Part shown: piece after piece, positions 17,536 to 25,022 of the stretch
Layout of the letters: the number at the start of each line of letters is the position of its first letter
Position numbering within the stretch: the first letter of the stretch is position 1
DNA from: Phycisphaeraceae bacterium
Lineage (GTDB): Bacteria > Planctomycetota > Phycisphaerae > Phycisphaerales > Phycisphaeraceae
Direction of reading: 5' to 3'
DNA length: 36,395 bases
Assembly: GCA_029260655.1 (NCBI GenBank)
Contig: JAJDCU010000062.1
Coordinates: forward strand, 1 to 36,395
Translations under genes and position numbers: made by a program
Notes under the pieces: model-generated
Seen by the model: only the letters and a program-made list of their open reading frames with translations
The model's database searches: none
What the model was told of the DNA's origin: nothing

Positions 17536-18789
17536 TCAGATCAGCCGACCGCCCTCGAAATCGGGGAAGAGCCTATCGTTGCCGCTGTCGCCGCTGAGGA
17601 AGTCATTACGGCCTGTGCCGCCGAAAAGCGTGTCGTCTCCGGGCCCGCCGAAGATCCTGTCGTTGTGCTGATTCCCGTACAGTTGATCGTTGCCGGCCCC
17701 GCCGGTGATCAGGTCCCGCCCGATCCAGCCAATAATGATGTCATTGCCCCCGTTGCCATGGAGGGTGTCGTTGCCGTAGCTGCCTCGGATCGTGTCGTTG
17801 CCACGTCCGCCGTGAACCGTGTCGAAGCCCCGGCCGGCGTCGATCGTATCGTTTCCGTTACCGCCACGGATCGTATCCCCGCCGCCGTTGCCCGTGATCG
17901 TGTCGCTGCCCGAGTTACCGCGGATGTCGTCCTGGCCCCGGCCGCCGATCAGCACGTCCGAACCGCCGCCGCCGCGGAGGTTGTCGTTGCCCTCGTCGCC
18001 CTTGAGGTTGTCCACGCCGCTGCCGCCGCGCAGGATGTCGATCCCGTCACCGCCGGTGATCGTATCGTTGCCCGCCTGGCCGTTGAGGTCGTCATCGCCT
18101 CCGGAGCCGCGGATGGTATCGTTGCCCAGGTCACCGTTGATCGTGTCGTTATCAGAATCGCCGGTGAGGTCGTCGTTGCCGTCGCCGCCGTTGATCAGGT
18201 CCTGTCCACCGCTACCGTTGATCGTGTCGTTGCCGGCATCGCCGCTTAGGGTGTCATCCCCCGCCCCGCCGTCGATGATGTCAGTGCCAGCCCCGCCGTT
18301 GATCGTATCCGCGTCGGCGTTACCCAGGAGGGTGTCGTCTCCCGCCCCGCCGTTGATCGTGTCGGTGCCCACCCCGCCGATGAGCCCGTCGTTGCCATCG
18401 CCGCCGTTGATCGTATCGTTGCCCGTCCCGCCGTCCACCGTGACGCCGAGCAACGCCGACGCTGTGTCCAGCAGGCCCGAGCCGATGGTGATGATGTCGT
18501 TGCCAGCGTCGCCGTTGATCGTGAGGCTGTCGACCCCGTTAAAGGTCGTGCCGTTCACCACGCCGGGGACGCCGGTGACGACGATGTCGCCCGGGTTCGT
18601 ACCGGCCGCAACCGTCATCGTGTTGGCCCCGGCGTCACCGTCGAGCGTCAGGTCCGAGCCGAACTGTGTCGCCGACAACAGCACACGCTGCTCCAGAGCC
18701 TCCAGCCCCATAGGCCGGCTCCCATCGGATACGTGGGACAACAGGTGGCTTGGTCGGGTAGACGGATGGTGATAACGCTGCCGGTTCAT
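17536..18789 (-). CDS. RTX-like calcium-binding repeat protein with LEPR-XLL-type N-terminus (417 aa)
   Basis: The ATG at 18789 was chosen because AAGGAG lies 7 bases upstream; the open frame continues 17 codons further without such a site. Near residue 28 the motif GLEALEQRVLLSA matches the LEPR-XLL motif found close to the N-terminus of many large planctomycete surface proteins. From about residue 65 almost to the end there are some 30 tandem nonapeptides of the GGxGxDxhx type, for example GGDGNDTIN and GGAGDDTLL. These fold into calcium-binding parallel beta-rolls in RTX proteins. There is no catalytic domain, no PEP-CTERM tail and no conventional signal peptide. It is probably exported and calcium-stabilised; no RTX type I secretion genes lie nearby. 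Confidence 0.88.
   Translation of the reverse strand: MNRQRYHHPSTRPSHLLSHVSDGSRPMGLEALEQRVLLSATQFGSDLTLDGDAGANTMTVAAGTNPGDIVVTGVPGVVNGTTFNGVDSLTINGDAGNDIITIGSGLLDTASALLGVTVDGGTGNDTINGGDGNDGLIGGVGTDTINGGAGDDTLLGNADADTINGGAGTDIIDGGAGDDTLSGDAGNDTINGSGGQDLINGGDGNDDLTGDSDNDTINGDLGNDTIRGSGGDDDLNGQAGNDTITGGDGIDILRGGSGVDNLKGDEGNDNLRGGGGSDVLIGGRGQDDIRGNSGSDTITGNGGGDTIRGGNGNDTIDAGRGFDTVHGGRGNDTIRGSYGNDTLHGNGGNDIIIGWIGRDLITGGAGNDQLYGNQHNDRIFGGPGDDTLFGGTGRNDFLSGDSGNDRLFPDFEGGRLI
17590..18450. repeat. Degenerate 27-bp tandem repeats coding the RTX nonapeptides
   Basis: The plus strand shows recurring phrases such as CCGTTGATCGTGTCGTTGCC with 27-base spacing (9 codons) through this stretch. Codon usage varies between units, so the array is old or diversified. 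It creates long shadow frames on the opposite strand. Confidence 0.75.
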
Positions 18790-18859
18790 GCGTAACTCCT
18801 TGTGGGGCCGGTCAAGGCTCGGATCCCGAGATTTCAGCAAACAGGGGCTGTCTGGGGAG

Positions 18860-19150
18860 CCTTAGTGTAACGCACCCGCCGGGAGTTGGCCAAGCCGCCC
18901 CGGGTGATGCCCCTACCCCCGACGCAGCCGCCACCACCCCCGCCAAGCACCGGCACACCCAGCTTCCGGGGCCCGGAAACCCCGCCAACGCCTGGGCCGG
19001 CGGCAGACTCCCGCCGCTGCGGTTACCAAGGACGAAGTTCAAATCCTCGATCCCGAGAAACCCGTGGCTGCTGAGGTCGACGGGGTAAGGCGACAGCCAT
19101 AAACGCCGACGCAAATGCCCCGCCCAAACGAATCTGGCCCTCACTGCAAA
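18860..19150 (-). pseudogene. Decayed remnant of a dockerin-like / PEP-CTERM surface protein gene
   Basis: In the gap between the RTX-like gene and the TIGR03790-type gene, one minus-strand frame reads DLSSHGFLGIEDLNFVLGN (about 19020-19080). It closely resembles the intact repeats GLEDLNVVLANWN and GLEDLSLVLGNWN of the next gene. After a low-complexity stretch the same frame gives GPGSWVCRCLAGVVAAA (about 18910-18970), like a PEP-CTERM tail with Glu changed to Gly. A neighbouring frame gives APEAGCAGAWRGWWRLRRG and a stop, also like such a tail. No start, signal peptide or N-terminal domain is left. The most likely reading is the broken 3' end of a former PEP-CTERM gene. The rest of 18790-19284 shows nothing else recognisable. 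Confidence 0.5.
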
Positions 19151-19284
19151 AGTGGGCCAAGGCCGTCAGGATGTGTCTTAAAAAATCGGGATAGATTTGG
19201 CGGAATACCGACGAGGCCTTGAAGTTCCAACCCCGAACCAATGCGTCCCGGGAAGCGCGTGCTTGAGGATCGCCACGGGCGGTG

Positions 19285-20841
19285 TCAGGCCGACCTGCAT
19301 TTGCGCCGCAGCCCCATCCCGATAGCGCAGACCAAAAACGCCGATAGCGTAGTCGGCTCGGGAACGACATCGGCCGAAAGCGACGGGGCGGTAACACCTT
19401 CGTTCCAGTTGCCCAGCACCAGACTCAAGTCCTCCAGACCGACCCAGCCATCAAGGTTATTGTCGCCGCTTATCGCGCCATCTATTACGAAGAGGTTCCA
19501 ATTCGCCAAGACGACATTCAGGTCCTCCAGACCGACCACGCCGTCCAGGTTGCTATCACCGACAACCCAATCCCGGAGGGTCATCAACGGATCGCCCACC
19601 ACGGTATTGACGAATGAAAGCTGGGGCGTAGCCGACCACGCGGCCTCGACAAAGGTGTGACCACTCAGCAGCATATCAAACAGGATGTCCTCGTTGGCGA
19701 CGGTCGCGGCGCTGGCCTTGGGCTCCTCGACGTGGCCCAGCCCAGCGGTCGCGCCTTTGGCCAACCACTCACCGACCAGGCTCTGGCCGTATTGGTTGTT
19801 GCCCTGCGTGAAGCTGTAGGCGTTGAAACTCTCCCACGTGTGGAAGACCGCGCCTGCGGCCAGATTGAACTGCAGGTCATCCACGAAGCCCTCGCCTGCG
19901 GCGTGCGAGCCGTGGCTGACGTAACCCTGCACCGGCAGCGGGGCGTCAACGATATTCGCGCTGGTCTGGTCAAACACCATCGCCTGGCCGTGTGGGATCA
20001 ACACGTCAGAGGCCAGTTCCGACATGCGGTCAACCAGCGCGGCGGGCGCGGCGGGGTCATCGTCAACGATCACCAGTTGCTGGGTGGGCATCCTGAACGC
20101 AAGTTGGGCCCGGTCGATGCTGCTCTTGACATCGGCGACCGTAAACCCGTCCAGCCGTGACGTGAGACGCATCCCTTCCAGCTCCGGCTCCTTGTTGCGC
20201 TCGAACGCGAAGGGCTGGCCGTAGTACGGATTGGATGCCTGGTGCTGGGTAGAAAACGGGAAGCTCGGAGGCGACATGAAGTGGGCCTGGTCACCCATCA
20301 TCTCGGCGGAGTCGATCAAGTCGACCCGTGTCAGCTCGCTCTCCAGGCTGGAATAGGGCTTCCACCACTCGTCAAGAAGCGGCACACCGAATAGATCACC
20401 GCGCCAGCCGGGATAGCTGCCGGGATTCACGGCCGTGTTCTGGATCCGCAGCGGCAGCCCCTTGGTGGTCACAATCACCTCGGTAGTGTCGCTGATGCCA
20501 GCCAGGACCTGAGGCCGGATCACGTCCAGGTAATGATCCTGGGTCACCTCCTCGGCGGTGCTGACACCGCTAAGGCCAAGCAGTTGGACTTGGGGGTGGA
20601 CCTGAGCGTAATAATTAGCAATCTCGATGCCTTCGGGGCTATCGACGTTATAGAGAACCACGACCCCGAAGGGGCTGATGGCGAGGGCTGGCGTACAGAA
20701 AATAGATAGAACCGCCGCAATAACGAGGAACAAAAAGCCTGCTACCTGTGGCGATTCAATTTTTTTACATCGGCGTGAAAGCCAAAACAACCCTTCGATC
20801 CTCCCTGTGCCGAACCTTCTTCGAAGTCGGCAAGCCCGCAT
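19285..20841 (-). CDS. TIGR03790-type secreted protein with two dockerin-like repeats and PEP-CTERM tail (518 aa)
   Basis: A hydrophobic signal region (VAGFLFLVIAAVLSIFCTPALA, about residues 33-54) precedes FGVVVLYNVDSPEGIEIANYY, the start of the TIGR03790 family of unknown function. Internal blocks include VIVTTKGLPLRIQ and GYVSHGSHAAGEGFVDDL. Residues 428-449 and 459-480 are two copies of a dockerin/EF-hand-like motif (GDxNLDGxVGLEDL). The last 26 residues are a PEP-CTERM sorting signal: VPEPTT, a hydrophobic helix and RRKCR. The ATG at 20841 lacks a clear ribosome-binding site, so the true start may be a later TTG near the signal peptide. The protein should be exported by Sec and processed by an exosortase, which is not in this window. 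Confidence 0.85.
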   Translation of the reverse strand: MRACRLRRRFGTGRIEGLFWLSRRCKKIESPQVAGFLFLVIAAVLSIFCTPALAISPFGVVVLYNVDSPEGIEIANYYAQVHPQVQLLGLSGVSTAEEVTQDHYLDVIRPQVLAGISDTTEVIVTTKGLPLRIQNTAVNPGSYPGWRGDLFGVPLLDEWWKPYSSLESELTRVDLIDSAEMMGDQAHFMSPPSFPFSTQHQASNPYYGQPFAFERNKEPELEGMRLTSRLDGFTVADVKSSIDRAQLAFRMPTQQLVIVDDDPAAPAALVDRMSELASDVLIPHGQAMVFDQTSANIVDAPLPVQGYVSHGSHAAGEGFVDDLQFNLAAGAVFHTWESFNAYSFTQGNNQYGQSLVGEWLAKGATAGLGHVEEPKASAATVANEDILFDMLLSGHTFVEAAWSATPQLSFVNTVVGDPLMTLRDWVVGDSNLDGVVGLEDLNVVLANWNLFVIDGAISGDNNLDGWVGLEDLSLVLGNWNEGVTAPSLSADVVPEPTTLSAFLVCAIGMGLRRKCRSA

Positions 20842-20896
20842 TTGTCAGACCGCGTCAGTAGGCCCCCCCGTGATAGGCGAGACGCCTGCGGCCTCA

Positions 20897-20915
20897 ACCC
20901 CTCATTATAAGGGGT
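20897..20915 (-). terminator. Candidate hairpin between PEP-CTERM gene and TIGR03790-type gene
   Basis: ACCCCT (20897-20902) pairs with AGGGGT (20910-20915) around a 7-base AT-rich loop, 15 bases downstream of the stop of the PEP-CTERM gene at 20931. There is no U-tract. It could be a weak terminator. Confidence 0.4.
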
Positions 20916-20930
20916 ATCAGGGAGAATGAT

Positions 20931-21566
20931 TCACATCCGGCGGCGTTTGCCAACGATCATCATACCCGCGCCAGCCAAAACAAGGCCCAGGGTCGCCGGC
21001 TCCGGCAACGGGCTGGGCAGGTCGTGCATATTAGACCAACCCGCCGCTACTGTAGCAGAATCCAAGTGCGGTGCCGCGGAACTGGTGAAGAACAGCACGG
21101 CGCTGCTGGAGCCATTCGGGATCGCGCCTGGCGCCGTAAAATCAAACCTGGCAGAAGTCGAAGGCAGCGGGGTAGCGAAAGAAGTCGCTGTCGGATCAAC
21201 CAACCCGGGGCCCGCCACAAAACCAATCGATCCTAATGGCTCGTCGCCGTCCAGCCCAACGGTCATCTGGGTGACATCGGTGTCAAGATTCTGGATCTGA
21301 TAGGCGTAGACGAAGTCGGCCCCACCACTGGGGTCCTGGCCGGGAAATGCGGCTGCGAATGTGCCTGGAGAAAAGACGGCAAAGTCGACGTTGGCGGATA
21401 CGGTGAAACCGAAGAAGTTGTCGTCAAAGAACTGAGTCCCGGTAAACGCTGGTATAGCCCCACCGCTGTTGGCCGAGAGCAGGCCCGCTTCCGCGATGCC
21501 TCCGCTCCCAAGAAGGACCGAGACGGCCAACCCAATAACGCCTATCCGTGACGTGTGACTATACAT
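20931..21566 (-). CDS. PEP-CTERM sorting-domain protein, paralogue 1 (211 aa)
   Basis: The N-terminus is a Sec signal peptide (IGVIGLAVSVLLGSGGIAEAG, cleavage likely after AEA). The C-terminus is LPEPATLGLVLAGAG followed by a hydrophobic run and KRRR, the PEP-CTERM signal for exosortase-dependent anchoring. GGGAG precedes the ATG at 21566. The body contains DFAVFSPGTF and DFVYAYQIQNLD, which align with EWAVFGPGSF and ELAYSFQVFSTG in the next gene upstream. The two are paralogues. No enzymatic motif is seen; it is probably a surface or matrix protein. Confidence 0.88.
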   Translation of the reverse strand: MYSHTSRIGVIGLAVSVLLGSGGIAEAGLLSANSGGAIPAFTGTQFFDDNFFGFTVSANVDFAVFSPGTFAAAFPGQDPSGGADFVYAYQIQNLDTDVTQMTVGLDGDEPLGSIGFVAGPGLVDPTATSFATPLPSTSARFDFTAPGAIPNGSSSAVLFFTSSAAPHLDSATVAAGWSNMHDLPSPLPEPATLGLVLAGAGMMIVGKRRRM

Positions 21567-21676
21567 CCCTATCTCTCCCTGATTCTTTCTCCCAAACTAC
21601 CCTTGCAAGCTTCGACTTACACGGATTCACTTCTAAGGTCCAAATCAGATCTCACAAGCCCACTGCCTTGAGACCC

Positions 21677-21711
21677 GGGGCGAGTCAACTCGCCCCCCCT
21701 TTCTTAGGGGG
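21677..21711 (-). terminator. Adjacent GC-rich hairpins downstream of PEP-CTERM paralogue 2
   Basis: GGGGCGAGT (21677-21685) pairs perfectly with ACTCGCCCC (21688-21696) around a 2-base loop. A second stem, CCCCCT (21695-21700) with AGGGGG (21706-21711), starts 11 bases after the stop at 21722 and shares two C residues with the first. On the minus strand they would be met one after the other. No U-tract follows. Confidence 0.55.
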
Positions 21712-21721
21712 CTTCGTAAAC

Positions 21722-22357
21722 TCAGCGACGCCGAAGCATCACCAACCCGCCCAGGCCAAGCAACGCCAGGGAAGCCGGCTCGGGGATATCATTCGCTCCG
21801 GGTACGGGCAGCGGGATCGCGACAGCGAAGCTGCCGCCATTGACCACCACGCCGAAGAGCGATGCGGGGGTTCTGATCGAGGAGAACGCCAGGCCTTCGC
21901 TATTGGCGCCGTTTCCGATACCCGCAAAGTTCCATTGAGCCTGGGTACCTAACGCAACCGAGCTGGGCGCTTGACCCGCCAGGTCGGCGAATGAGCCGAT
22001 GTTGTCGGCGGCCCCGTTGGGGTCGTTGAGTGTCAGCGAGTGAATCGCGTCCGCGCCCGTGGAGAAGACCTGGAATGAATAGGCCAACTCACCGGCTGTG
22101 GGGCTGTAGCCCGCAAACGGGAAGCTGCCGGGGCCAAAGACGGCCCATTCAACCGTCCCGCTGAGGCCGGTCCCGCTATTGAAAGCTGTTGAACCTGTCC
22201 AGGCACCGCCGCTTGGGCCGTTACCGTCGTTAAAGGCTGAGCCATGGCCATTGAGGACACCGGCTTGCGCCGACGTCGCTGCGAATAACCCACAAGCCAA
22301 GCCCAGCGCAAGCGCACCCGTCCGTGTGGCTCGCAAAAAATTACCTACTGCTCCCAT
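21722..22357 (-). CDS. PEP-CTERM sorting-domain protein, paralogue 2 (211 aa)
   Basis: A signal peptide (TGALALGLACGLFAATSAQAG, cleavage after AQA) leads into a glycine- and serine-rich body. The end is IPEPASLALLGLGGLVMLRRR, a standard PEP-CTERM signal. A strong AAGGAGAGGAG site precedes the ATG at 22357. It has the same length as the next gene and shares the EWAVFGPGSF and AYSFQV blocks with it, so a tandem duplication is likely. The function is unknown; it is probably a surface or extracellular-matrix protein. A 510-base gene-free region lies upstream and must carry its promoter. Confidence 0.88.
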   Translation of the reverse strand: MGAVGNFLRATRTGALALGLACGLFAATSAQAGVLNGHGSAFNDGNGPSGGAWTGSTAFNSGTGLSGTVEWAVFGPGSFPFAGYSPTAGELAYSFQVFSTGADAIHSLTLNDPNGAADNIGSFADLAGQAPSSVALGTQAQWNFAGIGNGANSEGLAFSSIRTPASLFGVVVNGGSFAVAIPLPVPGANDIPEPASLALLGLGGLVMLRRR

Positions 22358-22867
22358 GGCCCTTTCTCCTCTCCTTAAGACCGTAGAACTTAATCAACGA
22401 ATGTGATGTGTCACTACTTGGTCGGTGCTTATTTCTCCCACCACGAATGAGGACCGTTTAATTCGCCCGATCACCTAAACCGTCCAACGGGCGCAATCCT
22501 TACAAACGCGGACCCACTACTTGTACTTGCCTTAGGGTAGCGTGTCAACACTTTTTACCGGGCCTTGGAGCGATTTCTTTCCCCGGATCAAGCCTGATTC
22601 CGGACTTACAGCACACAGAATCGCTCAAATCAACTGCTAAGCTATGTTTATATAACTATCCATCGCCTAACCGGCCACCAACCTGGGATCAAAAAAATGT
22701 TGCTGCTGTCAGCCAATCATCCGTGACCAGCTTGCCCACTTAGGGAGGGCTTTTCAAGCTCTCAGCCCCGATGATCCGCAAAGATAAGCTGAGAAGCTGG
22801 CACCCATTAGTGGACTTAAGGTCTTTATCTGTATGAATTTACGTCCATTTCAGACCACTACCCCCCA
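22358..22867. other. Gene-free, relatively AT-rich intergenic region
   Basis: This 510-base stretch is visibly poorer in GC than its surroundings and contains no convincing reading frame. It holds the leader and promoter of the PEP-CTERM gene at 22357 and the 3' end region of the BtpA-family gene. Two inverted repeats stand out: the nested stem at 22568-22628, and a pair of imperfect arms AGCTCTCAG / CTGAGAAGCT between about 22757 and 22800. No tRNA was recognised. Confidence 0.6.
22568..22628. other. Nested stem-loop in the intergenic region
   Basis: GAGCGATT near 22570 pairs with AATCGCTC near 22620. Inside it CCGGATCA pairs with TGATTCCGG (one bulged base) around AGCC. The arrangement is an outer 8-bp stem enclosing an inner 8-bp hairpin. 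It could be a leader structure or small RNA; no expression signal was confirmed. Confidence 0.35.
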
Positions 22868-23686
22868 TCATCCCTGGCTGGATCGATCAAGGGCTTGCAC
22901 CAGCGCCTGGACCCTGGCCCGGTCAACGGGCTGGTCGAGCAGGCCGTCGCGCTTGAAGTAGCTGCCGACAATCAAGCCGTCGGCGAACCGGGCTAGCTCA
23001 GCCACGGTGTCAGGCGTTGCGCCACTGCCGATGAACACCGGGCAATCCCCTGCGGATTGTTGAACCTGCCGAACCTGATCGGGGTCGGTCGGGTGGCCGG
23101 TCCCGATGCCCGAAACGATCACACCGTCGGCCTCGGCGCGCTGGACTAGCTCGTCGACCTCTTCCTCGACCGGTCTGTCCGCCAACGGCGCAGCGTGTTT
23201 GACCCGGACGTCGGCCAGGACCTTGACGGCCTGGGCGCCGATCTGCTTGCGGTAGCGCATCAACTCCGCGGCGTTGCCGGTGATGACCCCCTGATCGGTC
23301 AGGCAGGCGCCGCTTAGGACGTTGACCCGGATGAATGACGCCCCGACCGCGTGCGCGATCGCCAGGGCCGACAGGCCGTCGTTGCGCAGGACATTGATCC
23401 CCAGGGGCAGGTCGGTTTCGGCGGCAACAGCCTGCGCCAGAGCGGTCATGTGCGTGACGGTGTGCGTCGGGACACGGCCGGCGAAGAACGGGGTGTCTGA
23501 GAAGTTCTCGATCATCAGCCCGTGTACGCCCCCTTCGGCCAGGGCCTGTGCGTCTCGCAGGACAAAAGCCCGTACCTCGGCGAGGTCGTCTGAATATCGC
23601 GGAGCCCCCGGCAACGGCGGCAGGTGCAGCATCCCGATGACGGGTTTGCGGACATCGGACCATGACGGACACAAGGGATGCTTCAT
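22868..23686 (-). CDS. BtpA/SgcQ-family TIM-barrel protein (272 aa)
   Basis: The family signature is clear: KPVIGMLHLPPLPGAPRY at the N-terminus, HGLMIENFSDTPF, SFIRVNVLSGACLTDQG and KVLADVRVKHAAPL. BtpA was named for a cyanobacterial protein needed for photosystem I stability, and SgcQ is a related enterobacterial protein. In a non-phototroph a photosystem role is unlikely and the reaction is unknown; a sugar-related barrel enzyme is a guess. The ATG at 23686 was preferred because GAGGA lies 7 bases ahead; an ATG 12 bases upstream is the alternative. It is divergent from the metallo-hydrolase at 24014. Confidence 0.88.
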   Translation of the reverse strand: MKHPLCPSWSDVRKPVIGMLHLPPLPGAPRYSDDLAEVRAFVLRDAQALAEGGVHGLMIENFSDTPFFAGRVPTHTVTHMTALAQAVAAETDLPLGINVLRNDGLSALAIAHAVGASFIRVNVLSGACLTDQGVITGNAAELMRYRKQIGAQAVKVLADVRVKHAAPLADRPVEEEVDELVQRAEADGVIVSGIGTGHPTDPDQVRQVQQSAGDCPVFIGSGATPDTVAELARFADGLIVGSYFKRDGLLDQPVDRARVQALVQALDRSSQG

Positions 23687-23760
23687 CGTTTTCCTCATCT
23701 GTGCCGCTTGGCTAAAGCAACCAGGCCCTCAACCGCCCAGCCCCCTGCCTCGCATAGCCT

Positions 23761-23892
23761 ATGTACGGTTTGACCTACCCGATGTTGACGGGGATACTTG
23801 TCGGTGAGTTCGGCGGCGTAACGCCGGATGTTGGGTCGCCATGCAGGCACGCCAAGGCCTGCAAGAAGCGGAACACGACGATTGTAGTCTGA
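23761..23892 (+). CDS. Possible 43-aa small ORF, hypothetical
   Basis: The frame runs from ATG 23761 to TGA 23892 in the gap between two divergent genes. It encodes a small protein with MLTGILVGEFGGVTPDVG in the first half and a basic, two-cysteine end (CRHAKACKKRN). A hairpin and a run of seven T follow within 10 to 40 bases. No ribosome-binding site is visible. It may be a real small gene, or part of a dispersed intergenic repeat that happens to be open. Confidence 0.2.
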   Translation: MYGLTYPMLTGILVGEFGGVTPDVGSPCRHAKACKKRNTTIVV

Positions 23893-23900
23893 TCTGCCCA

Positions 23901-23932
23901 GGTGGGTGCGAGCCCCACCCGACCGTTTTTTT
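23901..23932 (+). terminator. Hairpin followed by T7
   Basis: GGTGGG (23901-23906) pairs with CCCACC (23914-23919). Six bases later comes a run of seven T (23926-23932). It has the form of an intrinsic terminator on the plus strand, yet the only candidate upstream gene on that strand is the 43-codon frame at 23761-23892. The metallo-hydrolase gene begins 81 bases downstream, so it could also be an attenuator in that gene's leader. Confidence 0.45.
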
Positions 23933-24013
23933 CAGGCCCCTGCTGCACCTGCGGTCGGCAGTGCCTCGGATACCCGCCCGCGTAAGACGCCGACCGCAAC
24001 GGTGGAGCCGACG

Positions 24014-24943
24014 ATGATCCCCAACCCCCCGCCACGCCACCCTCAACTGGGCTTCCTGTACATCCATCCCTACCGCATCCAGGGCGTGTCGATCGCCGGG
24101 GAAGAGACCTTTGTCCAGGTCCCGGAGCTGGGGGTGTGTTTTGACATCGGCCGAGCCCCGCGGGCCGCGCTGACCAGCGACTTCGTTGCCCTGAGCCACG
24201 GGCACATGGACCACTCCGCGGGGCTTGCGTACTACTTCTCGCAGCGCAGCTTCCAGGGCATCGGAACCGGCTCGGTGATCTGCCACCCGCATCTGGAAAA
24301 ACCGATCCGCGGGGTGATGACCGCCTGGACCGAGTTGGAAGCCCAGCGAACCCCTTATAACGTCATCCCCCTGGAGCCCGATCAGGAGCACCAGATCAAG
24401 AACAATATCGTGCTGCGTGCGTTCGCAACCAAGCACACGGTCCCCTCCCTGGGCTACGTCGCTGTCGAGAAGCGGAGCAAGCTCAAATCCGAGTTCGTCG
24501 GCCTCGAGCAGCCCAAGCTCGTGGAGCTGAAGAAACAGGGCGTGGAGATCACACAGGTCAACGACATCCCTTTGGTCTGCTTCACCGGCGACACGATGTG
24601 GGGCGAACATTTTGATCGGCCGGACGTGCTGGGCGCCAAGATCTTGATTACCGAATGCACGTTCCTTGAGCCGGACCACCGAGACCGGGCCGGCATCGGC
24701 AAGCACCTGCACCTTGACCACATCGCCCAGCTGATGGAAAAATCCCAGGCCGAAGCGGTCATCCTCACCCACCTGTCCCGACGGACCCATATCACCGAAG
24801 CCCGGCGGGTGATCAACGAAGCGATCCCAGCCAAGCACCACGACCGGCTGTTCATCTTGATGGATAACAAGACCAACCGCCAGCGGTACGAGAGCCAACT
24901 CGCCGAGGCGGAGGCCGAAGCCACGGTAACCCAGGGCAAGTGA
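24014..24943 (+). CDS. RNase Z-like metallo-beta-lactamase-fold hydrolase (309 aa)
   Basis: The motif SHGHMDHSAGL near residue 60 is the HxHxDH zinc site of the metallo-beta-lactamase superfamily. CFTGDTMW, ITECTFL, LHLDHIA and ILTHLSRR further on provide the later metal ligands and follow the RNase Z/ElaC-like pattern. Whether it trims tRNA 3' ends or cleaves another phosphodiester cannot be told, since the long exosite arm of true RNase Z is not obvious. The ATG at 24014 has GGAG 6 bases upstream; the frame is open further up, but with a GTG and no support. It is divergent from the BtpA-family gene. Confidence 0.88.
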   Translation: MIPNPPPRHPQLGFLYIHPYRIQGVSIAGEETFVQVPELGVCFDIGRAPRAALTSDFVALSHGHMDHSAGLAYYFSQRSFQGIGTGSVICHPHLEKPIRGVMTAWTELEAQRTPYNVIPLEPDQEHQIKNNIVLRAFATKHTVPSLGYVAVEKRSKLKSEFVGLEQPKLVELKKQGVEITQVNDIPLVCFTGDTMWGEHFDRPDVLGAKILITECTFLEPDHRDRAGIGKHLHLDHIAQLMEKSQAEAVILTHLSRRTHITEARRVINEAIPAKHHDRLFILMDNKTNRQRYESQLAEAEAEATVTQGK

Positions 24944-25022
24944 CCTCCCCACTGCCACGGAGCCTTCCCCGTGGATTTTCTTCCCCTATGGATACAGATA
25001 TCCAGGTAGAAAGCCGTGCCCG

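Noticed and set aside
17590-18450. Possible CRISPR or satellite array
   Set aside because: The 27-base repeats are degenerate, have no unique spacers and encode the GGxGxD nonapeptide, so they are coding repeats.
17515-18772. Plus-strand open frames with Val/Ala- and Ser/Pro-rich repeats opposite the RTX-like gene
   Set aside because: The periodicity comes from the nonapeptide repeats on the other strand. The RTX reading has the correct DxD pattern and a good ribosome-binding site.
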